A stretch of 64,000 bases of DNA from Oleidesulfovibrio sp047973035 (GTDB lineage: Bacteria > Desulfobacterota > Desulfovibrionia > Desulfovibrionales > Desulfovibrionaceae), in the NCBI RefSeq assembly GCF_047973035.1, contig NZ_JBKEBF010000019.1, forward strand, positions 65,042-129,041, given 5' to 3'. The notes below the pieces were generated by a model. The model searched no databases. It was not told where the DNA came from and saw nothing but the letters and a program-made list of their open reading frames with translations. The position numbers and the translations under genes are program-made. This document shows positions 54,962-63,624 of this stretch, piece by piece; position 1 is the first letter of the stretch, and each line of letters opens with the position of its first letter.

Positions 54962-55512
54962 GAAACAGCACCCGAAAGCTTCCGCTCTGCGCGGTCTGTT
55001 CCGCTGCTTACAACATCCTTACGAAATGAACCGAGCGATGATCCCAGATAATAGTTAACCACTCCCCCGAACGCAGTTCCCAGCGAGCCCAATAAAAGCA
55101 AAGCCGGCTCGCTGACATCCTCCATGCTCATTACGCCTTCAAGCATCCAGAAAAAACCGCATACCACAACAAGTGATACTAATGCAGTTGCCCATGCTCC
55201 GCCATGTCCTGCTTTTGCCATGGCAACTTCGCGGGCACGAGCGCCCTGCACGTTAGCAAGCTCTGCCTGTAGCTGTGCCTGCTGCCATTCCAGTAAACGC
55301 GCCTCATGCTTTGCCTCAAGTTCGGCCAGCCGCAAAGCCGTTTGCGGATCTTTAAAAGCTTGAGCCACTTTTTCCGGTTCAGCTTCCACACCTAAGAATG
55401 CTCCGATCAGTGTTCCCGCTGCTCCGGCGACTACACCCGCAGGCCCCCCCAGTACACTGGCAAGCAAAGGCGCTGTTCTTGCGGCCATTGTTCCAATATC
55501 TTTCCAGTTCAT
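54958..55512 (-). CDS. holin of the three-TM (GTA_holin_3TM-like) type
   Basis: 184 residues. An N-terminal hydrophobic Gly/Ala-rich segment (PLLASVLGGPAGVVAGAAGTLIGAFLG, residues 15-41), a charged middle coiled coil (AQAFKDPQTALRLAELEAKHEARLLEWQQAQLQAELA) and two C-terminal membrane segments (ATALVSLVVVCGFFWML and ALLLLGSLGTAFGGVVNYYLG) follow the layout of the Pfam family of three-TM holins named for gene-transfer-agent release. It would permeabilise the inner membrane for the muralytic enzyme. The ribosome binding site is GGGGGG. First gene of cluster C. Confidence 0.8.
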   Translation of the reverse strand: MNWKDIGTMAARTAPLLASVLGGPAGVVAGAAGTLIGAFLGVEAEPEKVAQAFKDPQTALRLAELEAKHEARLLEWQQAQLQAELANVQGARAREVAMAKAGHGGAWATALVSLVVVCGFFWMLEGVMSMEDVSEPALLLLGSLGTAFGGVVNYYLGSSLGSFRKDVVSSGTDRAERKLSGAVS

Positions 55513-55835
55513 TTTATTTCCCCCCCTTCAAACTGTTTTCAGGCACCCTACACGCCGCCTTTCACTATTTTTTATTACACAAGGGTTTCTGCTCAGTACG
55601 ATGGGGGTCCCGTCCCTTTCAGGCGGCACTTGCCTGCATATTCAGAAGAAAAAAATGAGCATAGCTATAAAAAATAACTGGCTGACAGTTGACCTTTTAC
55701 TCCGTTCTCAATATACATACACCAACGCATGTAAAAATGCAGAAAACATTCTGCATTCTGACCGGATTGCTTAACCACCAATCCCATGCATCTGGTTGTG
55801 GCGTATTGCTCCTCCTCGCAAGTCGCAACCGCTGG

Positions 55836-55967
55836 CCGTACAGCCTTTCTCCGTCGGCACCCCCCTATGCCTTCGGCTGTACGGGCATGCCCCTGATGAC
55901 GGTCTCCCCTCCCCAAAAGAATGACCGTTTGCGCCGGAGCTTCCCCCAAGGCTCCGGCGCATCTTTT
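55836..55967 (+). ncRNA. candidate structured RNA with terminator, upstream of the holin operon
   Basis: Three successive stems. (1) CCGTACAGCC (55836-55845) with GGCTGTACGG (55875-55884), containing GGCA/TGCC inside. (2) ACGGT (55899-55903) with ACCGT (55924-55928). (3) GCGCCGGAGC (55931-55940) with GCTCCGGCGC (55951-55960), followed by ATCTTTTT, a proper plus-strand terminator. No open frame accounts for it and no gene ends nearby on the plus strand. A small RNA transcribed divergently from the holin operon is the simplest reading. The rest of 55513-56085 shows no gene. Confidence 0.45.
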
Positions 55968-56085
55968 TGCAAACAACAAAAAAGCGCCGCACAAACGTAC
56001 AGCGCTTTTATCCGGCAGGTGGTTTATGATGGAGCCACCTTGTCCAAGACATATCAAATACAGATGGCCTGCAGCGAATCACTTC

Positions 56086-56505
56086 TCATTGTTGTTGCAG
56101 ATGCGAAAGTACCAATGCCGGCATACGGACATAAAACCAATCAACCAGCAGTGTCCCATCAGAAAATTCCCACTCTCCGGAATGTGCAAAATAAGCAAAA
56201 AGTGCCGACTCCATAGCAGATTCCGGCAAATCCGGCCTACGCAACACCTTTTCTCTGCAAAATAAAATCAACGTTTCAAGAAGTCCGAAATATTCATGCG
56301 ATTGCAAAGCAGCTTCCAGCTGTTTGGTAAGTTGAGAACTGAAAACAGTGTCTGCCAGCAGCACGCTGTCATAAAGTTCGCAGTTTCCTTTAATCTCTGC
56401 CACAGCCCACAAGCATAACCGCACTTCGTCTGTATCGATTACTTCTGCACGCAGTTGATTGGTCAGTCTCTCAAACAAATCTTTATTATCAGAAATAACA
56501 GGCAT
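56086..56505 (-). CDS. unknown cytoplasmic protein
   Basis: 139 residues, acidic and mostly helical (for example DLFERLTNQLRAEVIDTDEVRLCLWAVAEI), no signal peptide, no motif recognised. A GGAGGGGG ribosome binding site just before the ATG makes it credible. It stands alone between the candidate RNA and the lipoprotein gene. Upstream, 56506-57008 (about 500 bases) is AT-rich without a gene or clear signal. Confidence 0.65.
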   Translation of the reverse strand: MPVISDNKDLFERLTNQLRAEVIDTDEVRLCLWAVAEIKGNCELYDSVLLADTVFSSQLTKQLEAALQSHEYFGLLETLILFCREKVLRRPDLPESAMESALFAYFAHSGEWEFSDGTLLVDWFYVRMPALVLSHLQQQ

Positions 56506-57008
56506 ACCCCCTCCAACTATGGCTCTTCTTATATGTCATATAATATAGAAAACCCAGAAAGTAAAATAGATTTAGCGATACACACACCCCTCCTATGCCT
56601 GCATTCCGGCCTGCAGTATAACCGACGTCTAAAATTAACTTTTCATAATCCTGAAAGCATGTTATGCGACATCATCAGTTTATGGCGCTATGCCCCCATA
56701 TCCTTAAAACAGGAAGCTATAGCCTGATATCAGGTCATGCGGTGTCCCCCAATCGGTTAACACTGGCGCGTCTCCCGCAGCCAAGAATATCCGATACCGC
56801 ATGACCACTTTTGTTATCTATTATCGTTAAACAAACACTCATGCACCGTTCAGCATTTGCTCTACAGGCCACTTAGTACGCTGGATAGTATGTCGTACCT
56901 TTCGCAGCGTCGCTTAAGGCTGCCCGTAAAAAAACAGTCTTTCGGGCACCAAATTTGCATTATTTATTGCCATACGCTGAAAGCGACTTTTTTCCGACGG
57001 AGCCCCTA

Positions 57009-57866
57009 ATGCAACACCGCCGCTTATTTTTTATAAAGGCCACTATGGCTGCCCTTCTGCTTGCCACAATCCTGCTGCTTTCAGGATGCGGGTCTATACA
57101 AAGCAAAAGCGACAACTCACCGGTAGGCTTTGACTTTGATATGGCGTCAGCCGGAACCTTGTACCTTGATGCATGGGTACACCGACGCGAAGCACAGGTG
57201 CTTGTGCACCCCACAATGGCTCCTATGACTCCCCCGAAAGCCATTTTTGTTCCCTTCAGGATGAATCAGGACATGCGAGAAGGCAGCGAAGTGGCGGAAC
57301 AGATTTCCCGCATGTTCTGGCAATCATGGCTTAAGCAGCAGACATTTGAATCGTTACAGTATAGTCCGCAACTAATGCCTTTCACTCCTGCACGCAGCAT
57401 TGCGGCAGGAAGGGCGCTCGGTGCCGATCTTGTGGTAAGCGGGTATGTAACCCGCTTGCTGGCAGGTGGAACAACCGGAGACAGCAGGCTGGCTGTGCAG
57501 TTGGATATTTATGACACTGTGACAGGGGAGATGGTCTGGTCAATGGTTCACGCCGGTTTTATCGAGCAAACGACTAAGCGGGACTACCTGCTGTTCACTC
57601 AGGACGCGCGGCTCCCCGCGGAGCCTGTCTGGGCCTTGGCAACTGTGCTTGCAGCAGATATGGCCCTTCCCATCAAAAGGTGGCAGCACGAAGCAGATCA
57701 AAATGAAGAAGACCCGTTTGCCCCTGCACCGGCGCCGCAGGCTCAGGATTTATATGTTTCAGGTCAGGATGAATCTGCTTCTGCTACAAATAATGAAACA
57801 ACGCCTGCAACTAAAAAGAAAAATGGCACAGATTTACTCTCAACAGTTCAAGGCTGGTTTAACTGA
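57009..57866 (+). CDS. lipoprotein with a TolB/CsgG-like N-terminal domain
   Basis: 285 residues from ATG 57009; the longer frame to 56955 only adds residues before the signal peptide. The signal peptide II reads MAALLLATILLLSGCGS, with the lipobox LSGC, so Cys near residue 29 is lipidated. The mature part (GADLVVSGYVTRLLAGGTT, then RLAVQLDIYDTVTGEMVWSMVHAG) has the alternating beta pattern of TolB-N/CsgG-like outer-membrane assembly proteins. The C-terminal 60 residues are a low-complexity Ala/Pro/Asp-rich tail. The role is unknown. A weak terminator-like hairpin follows near 57936. Confidence 0.7.
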   Translation: MQHRRLFFIKATMAALLLATILLLSGCGSIQSKSDNSPVGFDFDMASAGTLYLDAWVHRREAQVLVHPTMAPMTPPKAIFVPFRMNQDMREGSEVAEQISRMFWQSWLKQQTFESLQYSPQLMPFTPARSIAAGRALGADLVVSGYVTRLLAGGTTGDSRLAVQLDIYDTVTGEMVWSMVHAGFIEQTTKRDYLLFTQDARLPAEPVWALATVLAADMALPIKRWQHEADQNEEDPFAPAPAPQAQDLYVSGQDESASATNNETTPATKKKNGTDLLSTVQGWFN

Positions 57867-57935
57867 AAAAAGCACATCCCGACAATAAAAACATTAGTTT
57901 TCAGCATATTACATCGTACAAAAGTTCGGCCATCA

Positions 57936-57970
57936 GTAAGTTTACATTTACTTACAGCTGAACTTTTTTA
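57936..57970 (+). terminator. weak terminator-like hairpin after the lipoprotein gene
   Basis: GTAAGT (57936-57941) with ACTTAC (57950-57955), then AGCTGAACTTTTTTA. The region to 58189 also holds a perfect 8-base inverted repeat (TTGCAGAC 58099-58106 with GTCTGCAA 58117-58124), a possible operator for ahbC. Confidence 0.4.
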
Positions 57971-58189
57971 GTAATCGCTCCTGATATGCTTTTTCAACAC
58001 TTGCAATCAGCCCTTTCCATCCTATATTACCTCCGGTACGAATTTGTTTTTCTGACACACTCAGAAACACGAAAAGCCCCCACTTTTTTCCCGCAGGGTT
58101 GCAGACTTGTGTTTACGTCTGCAAAAAGCTGTGATGAACTTGCTCCTGTGGTGGAATAATACGGGCTTTCATGCATACTAGGAGAAATA

Positions 58190-59374
58190 ATGATAGGCAT
58201 TTCCAAGCTGTACTGTGGTCAGGTAGAACCCTCAGACGCACTGCGTTACGGGCGCGATTCGGGCAAAATGCCCTCGCACCTGCTTCAGTTCTCCAAAGAC
58301 AAAAAGCCCGTGGTCGTGTGGAACATGACCCGCCGTTGCAACCTGAAGTGTGTTCACTGCTACGCACAAGCAGTTGACCCGGAAGGCAAAGACGAAATCA
58401 GCACCGAACAGGGCAAAGAAATCATTCGCGATCTTGCCCAGTACGGCGCTCCCGTCATGCTGTTCTCCGGCGGTGAACCTCTGGTGCGTAAGGACCTGGT
58501 AGAGCTTGCCAAGTATGCTACCGATCAGGGTATGCGTGCTGTTATCTCCACCAACGGCACCCTGATTACCAAAGAAAAAGCCCGCGAACTCAAAGAAGTC
58601 GGCCTTTCCTACGTAGGCATTTCGCTTGACGGCATGGAAGAGGTTCACAACAAGTTCCGCGGCGTGCCCAACAGCTTTAAAAAAGCACTGGAAGGCATTG
58701 AAAACTGTAAGGCAGAAGGTCTGAAAGTCGGCCTGCGCTTTACCATCAACAAGCGTAACGCACCTGAAGTGCCCAAGATTTTTGACCTCATCAAAGAGCT
58801 TGAAGTGCCCAGAATCTGCTTCTACCATCTGGTGTACTCCGGTCGTGGCAGCGAACTGATCAAAGAAGACCTTGATCATGCAGAAACCCGCGCCATGGTT
58901 GACCTGATCATGGACCGCACCCGTCAGCTTTTCGACGAAGGACATCCCAAAGAAGTCCTTACCGTTGATAACCACGCAGACGGCCCCTACGTATGGATGC
59001 GCATGCTGAAGGAAGACCCCAAGCGTGCAGAAGAAGTGTTTGAGCTGTTGCAGTACAACGAAGGAAACAACTCCGGCCGCGGCATCGGCTGCATCAGCTG
59101 GGACGGTGCAGTGCACCCCGACCAGTTCTGGCGCAACAAGGTGTTCGGCAATGTGCTTGAGCGTCCGTTCTCGGAAATCTGGGACGACCCCAATATCGAG
59201 TTGCTTGCACAGTTGAAGGATAAAAAGCAGCACGTAAAAGGCCGTTGCGCCCAGTGCCGCTTCCTCAATATCTGCGGCGGTAACTTCCGCGCCCGTGCAG
59301 AAGCATTCTATGACGATGTGTGGGCACCCGACCCTGCCTGCTTCCTCACCGACGAGGAAATCGGCATTAAATAG
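58190..59374 (+). CDS. ahbC: AhbC-type radical SAM enzyme (12,18-didecarboxysiroheme deacetylase)
   Basis: 394 residues. The radical-SAM cluster CNLKCVHC is in WNMTRRCNLKCVHCYAQAV near residue 50, with SGGEP near 92. A C-terminal SPASM-like cluster (CISWDG near 300, CAQCRFLNICGG near 354, DPAC near 384) is present. AhbC removes two acetate side chains from didecarboxysiroheme in the siroheme route to heme, as known for Desulfovibrio vulgaris. The deacetylase, rather than heme b synthase, is chosen from the sequence wording and position before hemB; the two paralogs are similar. Ribosome binding site AGGAG. A terminator-like hairpin lies after it. Confidence 0.85.
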   Translation: MIGISKLYCGQVEPSDALRYGRDSGKMPSHLLQFSKDKKPVVVWNMTRRCNLKCVHCYAQAVDPEGKDEISTEQGKEIIRDLAQYGAPVMLFSGGEPLVRKDLVELAKYATDQGMRAVISTNGTLITKEKARELKEVGLSYVGISLDGMEEVHNKFRGVPNSFKKALEGIENCKAEGLKVGLRFTINKRNAPEVPKIFDLIKELEVPRICFYHLVYSGRGSELIKEDLDHAETRAMVDLIMDRTRQLFDEGHPKEVLTVDNHADGPYVWMRMLKEDPKRAEEVFELLQYNEGNNSGRGIGCISWDGAVHPDQFWRNKVFGNVLERPFSEIWDDPNIELLAQLKDKKQHVKGRCAQCRFLNICGGNFRARAEAFYDDVWAPDPACFLTDEEIGIK

Positions 59375-59381
59375 GCTGGTG

Positions 59382-59424
59382 AACGCCCCGGCATGCCAGT
59401 AAGGGCGCGCCGGGGCGTTTTTTC
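59382..59424 (+). terminator. strong hairpin with T6 between ahbC and hemB
   Basis: AACGCCCCGGC (59382-59392) pairs with GCCGGGGCGTT (59409-59419), followed by TTTTCTTT. It looks like a real terminator, so hemB probably has its own promoter or depends on read-through. Confidence 0.85.
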
Positions 59425-59484
59425 TTTCCCTGTGTGAAAAGACTCTCTTTCCCAGAGGATACATATAAACAAGGAGCTGTTCCG

Positions 59485-60480
59485 GTGTCTGACTTTTTCA
59501 GAGGCAGAAGACTGCGCCGCAACCCGCAGATGCGCGAATTCATCCGCGAAACAGACATTAGTGCCCGCAATCTCGTCATGCCCTACTTTGTGGTGGAAAC
59601 TGACGATCAAGCCTTCCGCAAGCCTGTGGCATCCATGCCCGGAGTAGATCAGCTATCTCTTACCGAGCTGGAAAAAGAAGTTGCAGAAGGCGTGAAAGCG
59701 GGGCTGCACTCCGTTATACTTTTCGGTATTCCTGCACAAAAAGACTACCAAGGCTCTGAAGCTTTCAATCCTGAGGGCATTGTCCAACAGGCGGTACGCC
59801 GTCTGAAGGCGCGTTTTCCTCAACTGGTTGTCATAACAGATGTATGTCTGTGCGAATTTACCAGCCACGGTCATTGCGGCCTGCTGAAATCCGGCGATAC
59901 CACCGGCGAGGTACATAACGACCCCACGCTGACGTTGCTGGCAAAAACAGCGGTGTCTCACGCTGAAGCAGGAGCAGACATCGTAGCCCCTTCTGACATG
60001 ATGGACGGCCGCGTTCTGGCCATTCGTGAAGCACTGGACGCCAACGGCTTCCACCATATTCCGATCATGTCGTACGCTGTAAAGTATGCAAGTGCCTATT
60101 ATGGGCCCTTCCGCGATGCAGCCGAATCAACCCCGCAGCACGGTGACCGCAAAACCTACCAGATGGACCCTGCCAACAGCAGAGAAGCCATGCGCGAAGC
60201 CGGTGCAGATGTCCTTGAAGGTGCGGACTTCCTTATGGTCAAGCCCGCAGGCCCCTACATGGACATCATCCGGATGGTGCGCGATAATTTTGAACTGCCC
60301 GTTGCGGCCTATCAGGTCAGTGGCGAATATTCCATGATCAAGGCAGCCGCTTTGAACGACTGGATTGACGGTGACAAAGTCGCGCTAGAGTCGCTTATCG
60401 GACTACGCCGTGCCGGTGCAGAGATTATCCTTACCTACTTTACGGTGGAAATGCTGCGCAAAGGCCTTATCAAAGCTTAA
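59485..60480 (+). CDS. hemB: porphobilinogen synthase (delta-aminolevulinate dehydratase)
   Basis: 331 residues from GTG 59485, with AAGGAG eight bases before it; the longer GTG at 59434 starts right behind the terminator and is rejected. HemB condenses two 5-aminolevulinate into porphobilinogen. The Schiff-base Lys lies in FLMVKPAGPYMD near residue 250, the second Lys in SYAVKYASAYYGPF near 200, and the zinc-type cysteines in DVCLCEFTSHGHCG near 120. It feeds uroporphyrinogen to siroheme, the substrate of the Ahb enzymes encoded around it. Confidence 0.96.
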   Translation: MSDFFRGRRLRRNPQMREFIRETDISARNLVMPYFVVETDDQAFRKPVASMPGVDQLSLTELEKEVAEGVKAGLHSVILFGIPAQKDYQGSEAFNPEGIVQQAVRRLKARFPQLVVITDVCLCEFTSHGHCGLLKSGDTTGEVHNDPTLTLLAKTAVSHAEAGADIVAPSDMMDGRVLAIREALDANGFHHIPIMSYAVKYASAYYGPFRDAAESTPQHGDRKTYQMDPANSREAMREAGADVLEGADFLMVKPAGPYMDIIRMVRDNFELPVAAYQVSGEYSMIKAAALNDWIDGDKVALESLIGLRRAGAEIILTYFTVEMLRKGLIKA

Positions 60481-60491
60481 CCAGACACTCC

Positions 60492-60520
60492 GGCACCGGG
60501 GCCAATCAGACTCCGGTGCC
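60492..60520 (+). other. intergenic hairpin between hemB and ahbD
   Basis: GGCACCGG (60492-60499) pairs with CCGGTGCC (60513-60520). No T-run follows, so it may be a processing or stability hairpin rather than a terminator. Confidence 0.5.
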
Positions 60521-60579
60521 TTACAGTACACACACGCGCAAACCGGCAGCGCATGATACGCCGGTAAAAGGATTTATTC

Positions 60580-61749
60580 ATGCATGATGCCAAACATCCC
60601 CACGGCGCGGGCTGCCCCCATCACCATGGTAAGCAAGGCGGCATGGGTGCCCAGTCCGGTGCAATGAAAATGCCCACGACACTTGAAGACGGCAGCCCCG
60701 CATGCAGGCTGATTGCGTGGGAAGTAACCCGCTCATGCAACCTTGCATGCAAGCATTGCCGTGCAGAGGCTCACACCGAGCCTTACCCCGGGGAGCTGAG
60801 CACAGAAGAAGCCAAAGCGCTCATCGATACTTTTCCTGACGTAGGCAACCCCATCATCATTTTCACTGGCGGCGACCCCATGATGCGCCCCGACCTGTAC
60901 GAACTTATCGAATATGCTACCGGTCTCGGGCTACGCTGTGTACTTTCCCCCAACGGCACGCTGATTACCGAAGAAAATGCAGAACAAATCCGCAATGCAG
61001 GTATCCAGCGCTGCTCAATCTCCATTGATGGCCCTTCTGCAGAGCTGCATGACGATTTCCGCGGTGTTCTCGGTGCATTTGGACAGTCCATGCGCGGTAT
61101 CAGTTATTTGAAACAGGCTGGCGTCGAATTTCAAATCAACACTACAGTTACCCGCGACAATCTGCCCTACTTTAAAGATATCTTTAACCTGTGCGAAGAT
61201 CTGGGCGCTGCCGCGTGGCACATATTCCTGCTGGTTCCCACCGGCCGTGCAGCAGAACTGGGAACACAGGTCATTTCTGCAGAAGAATACGAAGAAGTAC
61301 TTAACTGGTTCTACGACTTCCGTAAGACCACTTCCATGCACTTAAAGGCCACCTGCGCGCCTCATTATTATCGCATCATGCGTCAACGCGCTAAAGAAGA
61401 AGGACTGGCGGTAACGCCTGACAACTTCGGTATGGACGCCATGACAAGAGGATGTCTTGGTGGAATCGGCTTCTGCTTCATTTCACACGTGGGGCAAGTC
61501 CAGCCCTGCGGATATCTGGAACTGAACTGCGGCAACATTCGTGAAACGCCGTTCCCTGAAATCTGGCGTAATTCAAAATACTTTCACCAGTTCCGTACGC
61601 CCGAAGAATATGACGGAAAATGTGGTCACTGCGAGTATCATAAAGTCTGCGGCGGCTGCAGAGCCCGCGGTTTTACCATGAGCGGCAGCCACATGGCGGA
61701 AGAGCCATTGTGCTCATACCAGCCTAAAAAAGCCCCGAAAAAAGGGTAA
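60580..61749 (+). CDS. ahbD: AhbD-type radical SAM enzyme (heme b synthase)
   Basis: 389 residues. The N-terminus is His-rich (HDAKHPHGAGCPHHHGK). The radical-SAM cluster is in WEVTRSCNLACKHCRAEA near residue 53, with GGDPMMRPDL near 96. A C-terminal cluster set (CLGGIGFC, QPCGYL, CGHCEYHKVCGGCRARGF) follows. AhbD turns the two propionates of Fe-coproporphyrin III into vinyl groups, giving heme b. It is a paralog of the AhbC-type protein two genes upstream. The assignment of C versus D is from wording and order. The His-rich start could bind metal or be a family oddity. Confidence 0.85.
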   Translation: MHDAKHPHGAGCPHHHGKQGGMGAQSGAMKMPTTLEDGSPACRLIAWEVTRSCNLACKHCRAEAHTEPYPGELSTEEAKALIDTFPDVGNPIIIFTGGDPMMRPDLYELIEYATGLGLRCVLSPNGTLITEENAEQIRNAGIQRCSISIDGPSAELHDDFRGVLGAFGQSMRGISYLKQAGVEFQINTTVTRDNLPYFKDIFNLCEDLGAAAWHIFLLVPTGRAAELGTQVISAEEYEEVLNWFYDFRKTTSMHLKATCAPHYYRIMRQRAKEEGLAVTPDNFGMDAMTRGCLGGIGFCFISHVGQVQPCGYLELNCGNIRETPFPEIWRNSKYFHQFRTPEEYDGKCGHCEYHKVCGGCRARGFTMSGSHMAEEPLCSYQPKKAPKKG

Positions 61750-61822
61750 CCCGATACCGTTACTATATCAGGGCTTACGTTCTATTATCTCTGATACGTT
61801 CAACTTTTTAAAGGAGCTCCGC

Positions 61823-62311
61823 ATGTCCGATTCTGCACCGCAGGAACAAGAGCTGGATATATACGATAAGAAAATTCTGGACATCATCCAGACCGGATTT
61901 CCCATCGAACCTCGCCCTTATGCCGTCATTGGTGAAGCAATAGGGCTGACCGAGGCTGAAGCTCTGGCCCGCGTTCGTGCTCTTAAAGATCGCAAAGTTA
62001 TCCGTCGGCTGGGAGCTAACTTCAACTCATGGAAACTGGGCTTTCGCTCCACTCTGTGCGCCGCAAAAGTGCCCGATGAAAAGATGGAAGAGTTCGTTAC
62101 CGAAGTGAACAGCCACGTGGGAGTTACCCATAACTACCTGCGCGCCCATGCCTACAACGTATGGTTCACTTTTATCGGCCCCAGCTGGGACGATGTATGT
62201 GCCACTTTGGACAGCATTACCCAAAAAACAGGCATTCCCATCCTCAACCTTCCGGCTGAAGAACTTTATAAAATCAGGGTAGACTTCAAAATGGATGAAG
62301 GCGACAAGTAG
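61823..62311 (+). CDS. ahbA: siroheme decarboxylase subunit, AsnC/Lrp-like (probably AhbA)
   Basis: 162 residues: an AsnC-like helix-turn-helix (LDIYDKKILDIIQTGFPI, GLTEAEALARVRALKDRKVIRRLGANF, residues 11-68) and an RAM-like domain (LGFRSTLCAAKVPDEKMEEFVTEVNSHVGVTHNYLRAHAYNVWFTFI). AhbA and AhbB form a heterodimer that decarboxylates siroheme to 12,18-didecarboxysiroheme. Only one subunit gene is in the window; the other must be elsewhere. The A rather than B label is tentative. Ribosome binding site AAAGGAG. A strong terminator follows. Confidence 0.8.
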   Translation: MSDSAPQEQELDIYDKKILDIIQTGFPIEPRPYAVIGEAIGLTEAEALARVRALKDRKVIRRLGANFNSWKLGFRSTLCAAKVPDEKMEEFVTEVNSHVGVTHNYLRAHAYNVWFTFIGPSWDDVCATLDSITQKTGIPILNLPAEELYKIRVDFKMDEGDK

Positions 62312-62329
62312 CCTTTCGTACTGACTGCA

Positions 62330-62376
62330 AATCCCCCGCGATGTTGAGTGCAATCAACAGGCGGGGGATTTTTTAT
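62330..62376 (+). terminator. terminator of the heme gene block
   Basis: AATCCCCCGC (62330-62339) pairs with GCGGGGGATT (62361-62370), followed by TTTTATAG. Confidence 0.9.
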
Positions 62377-62454
62377 AGATGCTTCTAAATAGACAACAAA
62401 TGGGGCTGACGCGAACGTAACCAAAGGAATCTGTAGTCCCTTTGACGCCATCAA

Positions 62455-63465
62455 CTATGCCCTGTGCGCTGGACGCAATGCCATCAACCATGCAGGAAAC
62501 AATCTTTTTACTTTGTTGGTTAGCTCCTTTCTGTGCGTGTGGAGATATAATCCGGCGTAAAGCACAACCAAGCCAACACTGCAAAGTGCAATCTGGTAGG
62601 CAATCCCGCCACCTAAAAACTTTTCAGCAAGGTGGTCCATATATAATAAAAGGCCGATGATACCGAGCACCATAAAGACATACCGCGCCAGAATTACTCC
62701 TATGCACATCAGCCCGAGGTTCGTCATAAAGAAAACAAATCGTTCAAGCTCGGTATCTGAGGTAAGAAAGACAAGCCCTGTCCAAAAAGAACAAGCGCCA
62801 ACAAAGTACCCCCAGAAGGCATAATCCAACTTAAACCGATGATCGGCCACAAAGCTGAAAACAATAAACGCAGCCCCTACCCCGCACGCAACAGTGTCTT
62901 CTTCCAGCCTGGGCAAAACGCCAGTCTTATCCAAATACCACAAGCCATCGACTATGCTGCCCCATAGCGCCGTCATTAAAGGGAGCGCCAACAACAGATG
63001 TCTGGCAAAGCGCAAGGTAACTGCACAGGCGATCACAGTGCCAAGGGCGGGAAGAAATACTTTGCTGGATAAAATCCCAGGTAAATTACCCCCGCCAACC
63101 ATGGCCTGTGTGGTAGCCACAGCAATTGAAACAGTCACAGAGGCTAAAACGAACATCACCGCACCCAACACTACCCTTTGCCGTACAAAATATAATTTGT
63201 ACCCGATCAGGTAAAAAAGAGCGCAGGCGATGCCAGAAAGGGCAAACTGTTCAACGCTTCCTTCACGGTTCAGCAAGCCCATTATCGGCCAACGAAGTGC
63301 AGTTAAAAGCAGCATGCTGCCCAAAAGAAGTAAAATTGTACTTCCGCGCAGGCCCTCTTTCGTCTCGGCAAGTGAGTTGAGCCTATCAAGTAAAGCACGT
63401 TGCTCTACGTAGCCTATCCCGCTCTCAGAGGCTGCCTTCTGTATTTCATCTAACGTAAATTTCAT
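62455..63465 (-). CDS. multi-pass membrane protein, DUF2157/DUF4401-like
   Basis: 336 residues. A short charged N-terminal region (FTLDEIQKAASESGIGYVEQRALLDRLNSLAET) is followed by about ten hydrophobic segments from residue 45 to 315 and a basic C-terminus (HRKELTNKVKRLF). This is the style of DUF2157/DUF4401 membrane proteins of unknown function, often encoded in pairs. No catalytic motif was seen. Divergent from the IS element and convergent with the heme block. Confidence 0.75.
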   Translation of the reverse strand: MKFTLDEIQKAASESGIGYVEQRALLDRLNSLAETKEGLRGSTILLLLGSMLLLTALRWPIMGLLNREGSVEQFALSGIACALFYLIGYKLYFVRQRVVLGAVMFVLASVTVSIAVATTQAMVGGGNLPGILSSKVFLPALGTVIACAVTLRFARHLLLALPLMTALWGSIVDGLWYLDKTGVLPRLEEDTVACGVGAAFIVFSFVADHRFKLDYAFWGYFVGACSFWTGLVFLTSDTELERFVFFMTNLGLMCIGVILARYVFMVLGIIGLLLYMDHLAEKFLGGGIAYQIALCSVGLVVLYAGLYLHTHRKELTNKVKRLFPAWLMALRPAHRA

Positions 63466-63624
63466 ATCTATTCCTATTCAAAATAGCGGACTCAACATAC
63501 TAACATTGCGAGTACACCTCATGGTAAAAAAGCTCGAGTCTGGCATATCTTAGGTTCTGACATGAATCGCCCCTAGTTTCGTAGACACTCCTGAGTTATG
63601 AAAACGAGACCTCAGGAGAAAACG

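Noticed and set aside
20211..55512. A single complete integrated prophage
   Set aside because: No integrase, att repeats, repressor or replication genes were found, and many ordinary bacterial genes lie between the blocks.
55665..56057. 130-residue minus-strand frame over the candidate RNA
   Set aside because: It is the reverse of strong hairpins, with no ribosome binding site and unlikely amino-acid use.
58232..59464. 410-codon minus-strand frame opposite ahbC
   Set aside because: Antisense shadow of a clear radical-SAM gene.
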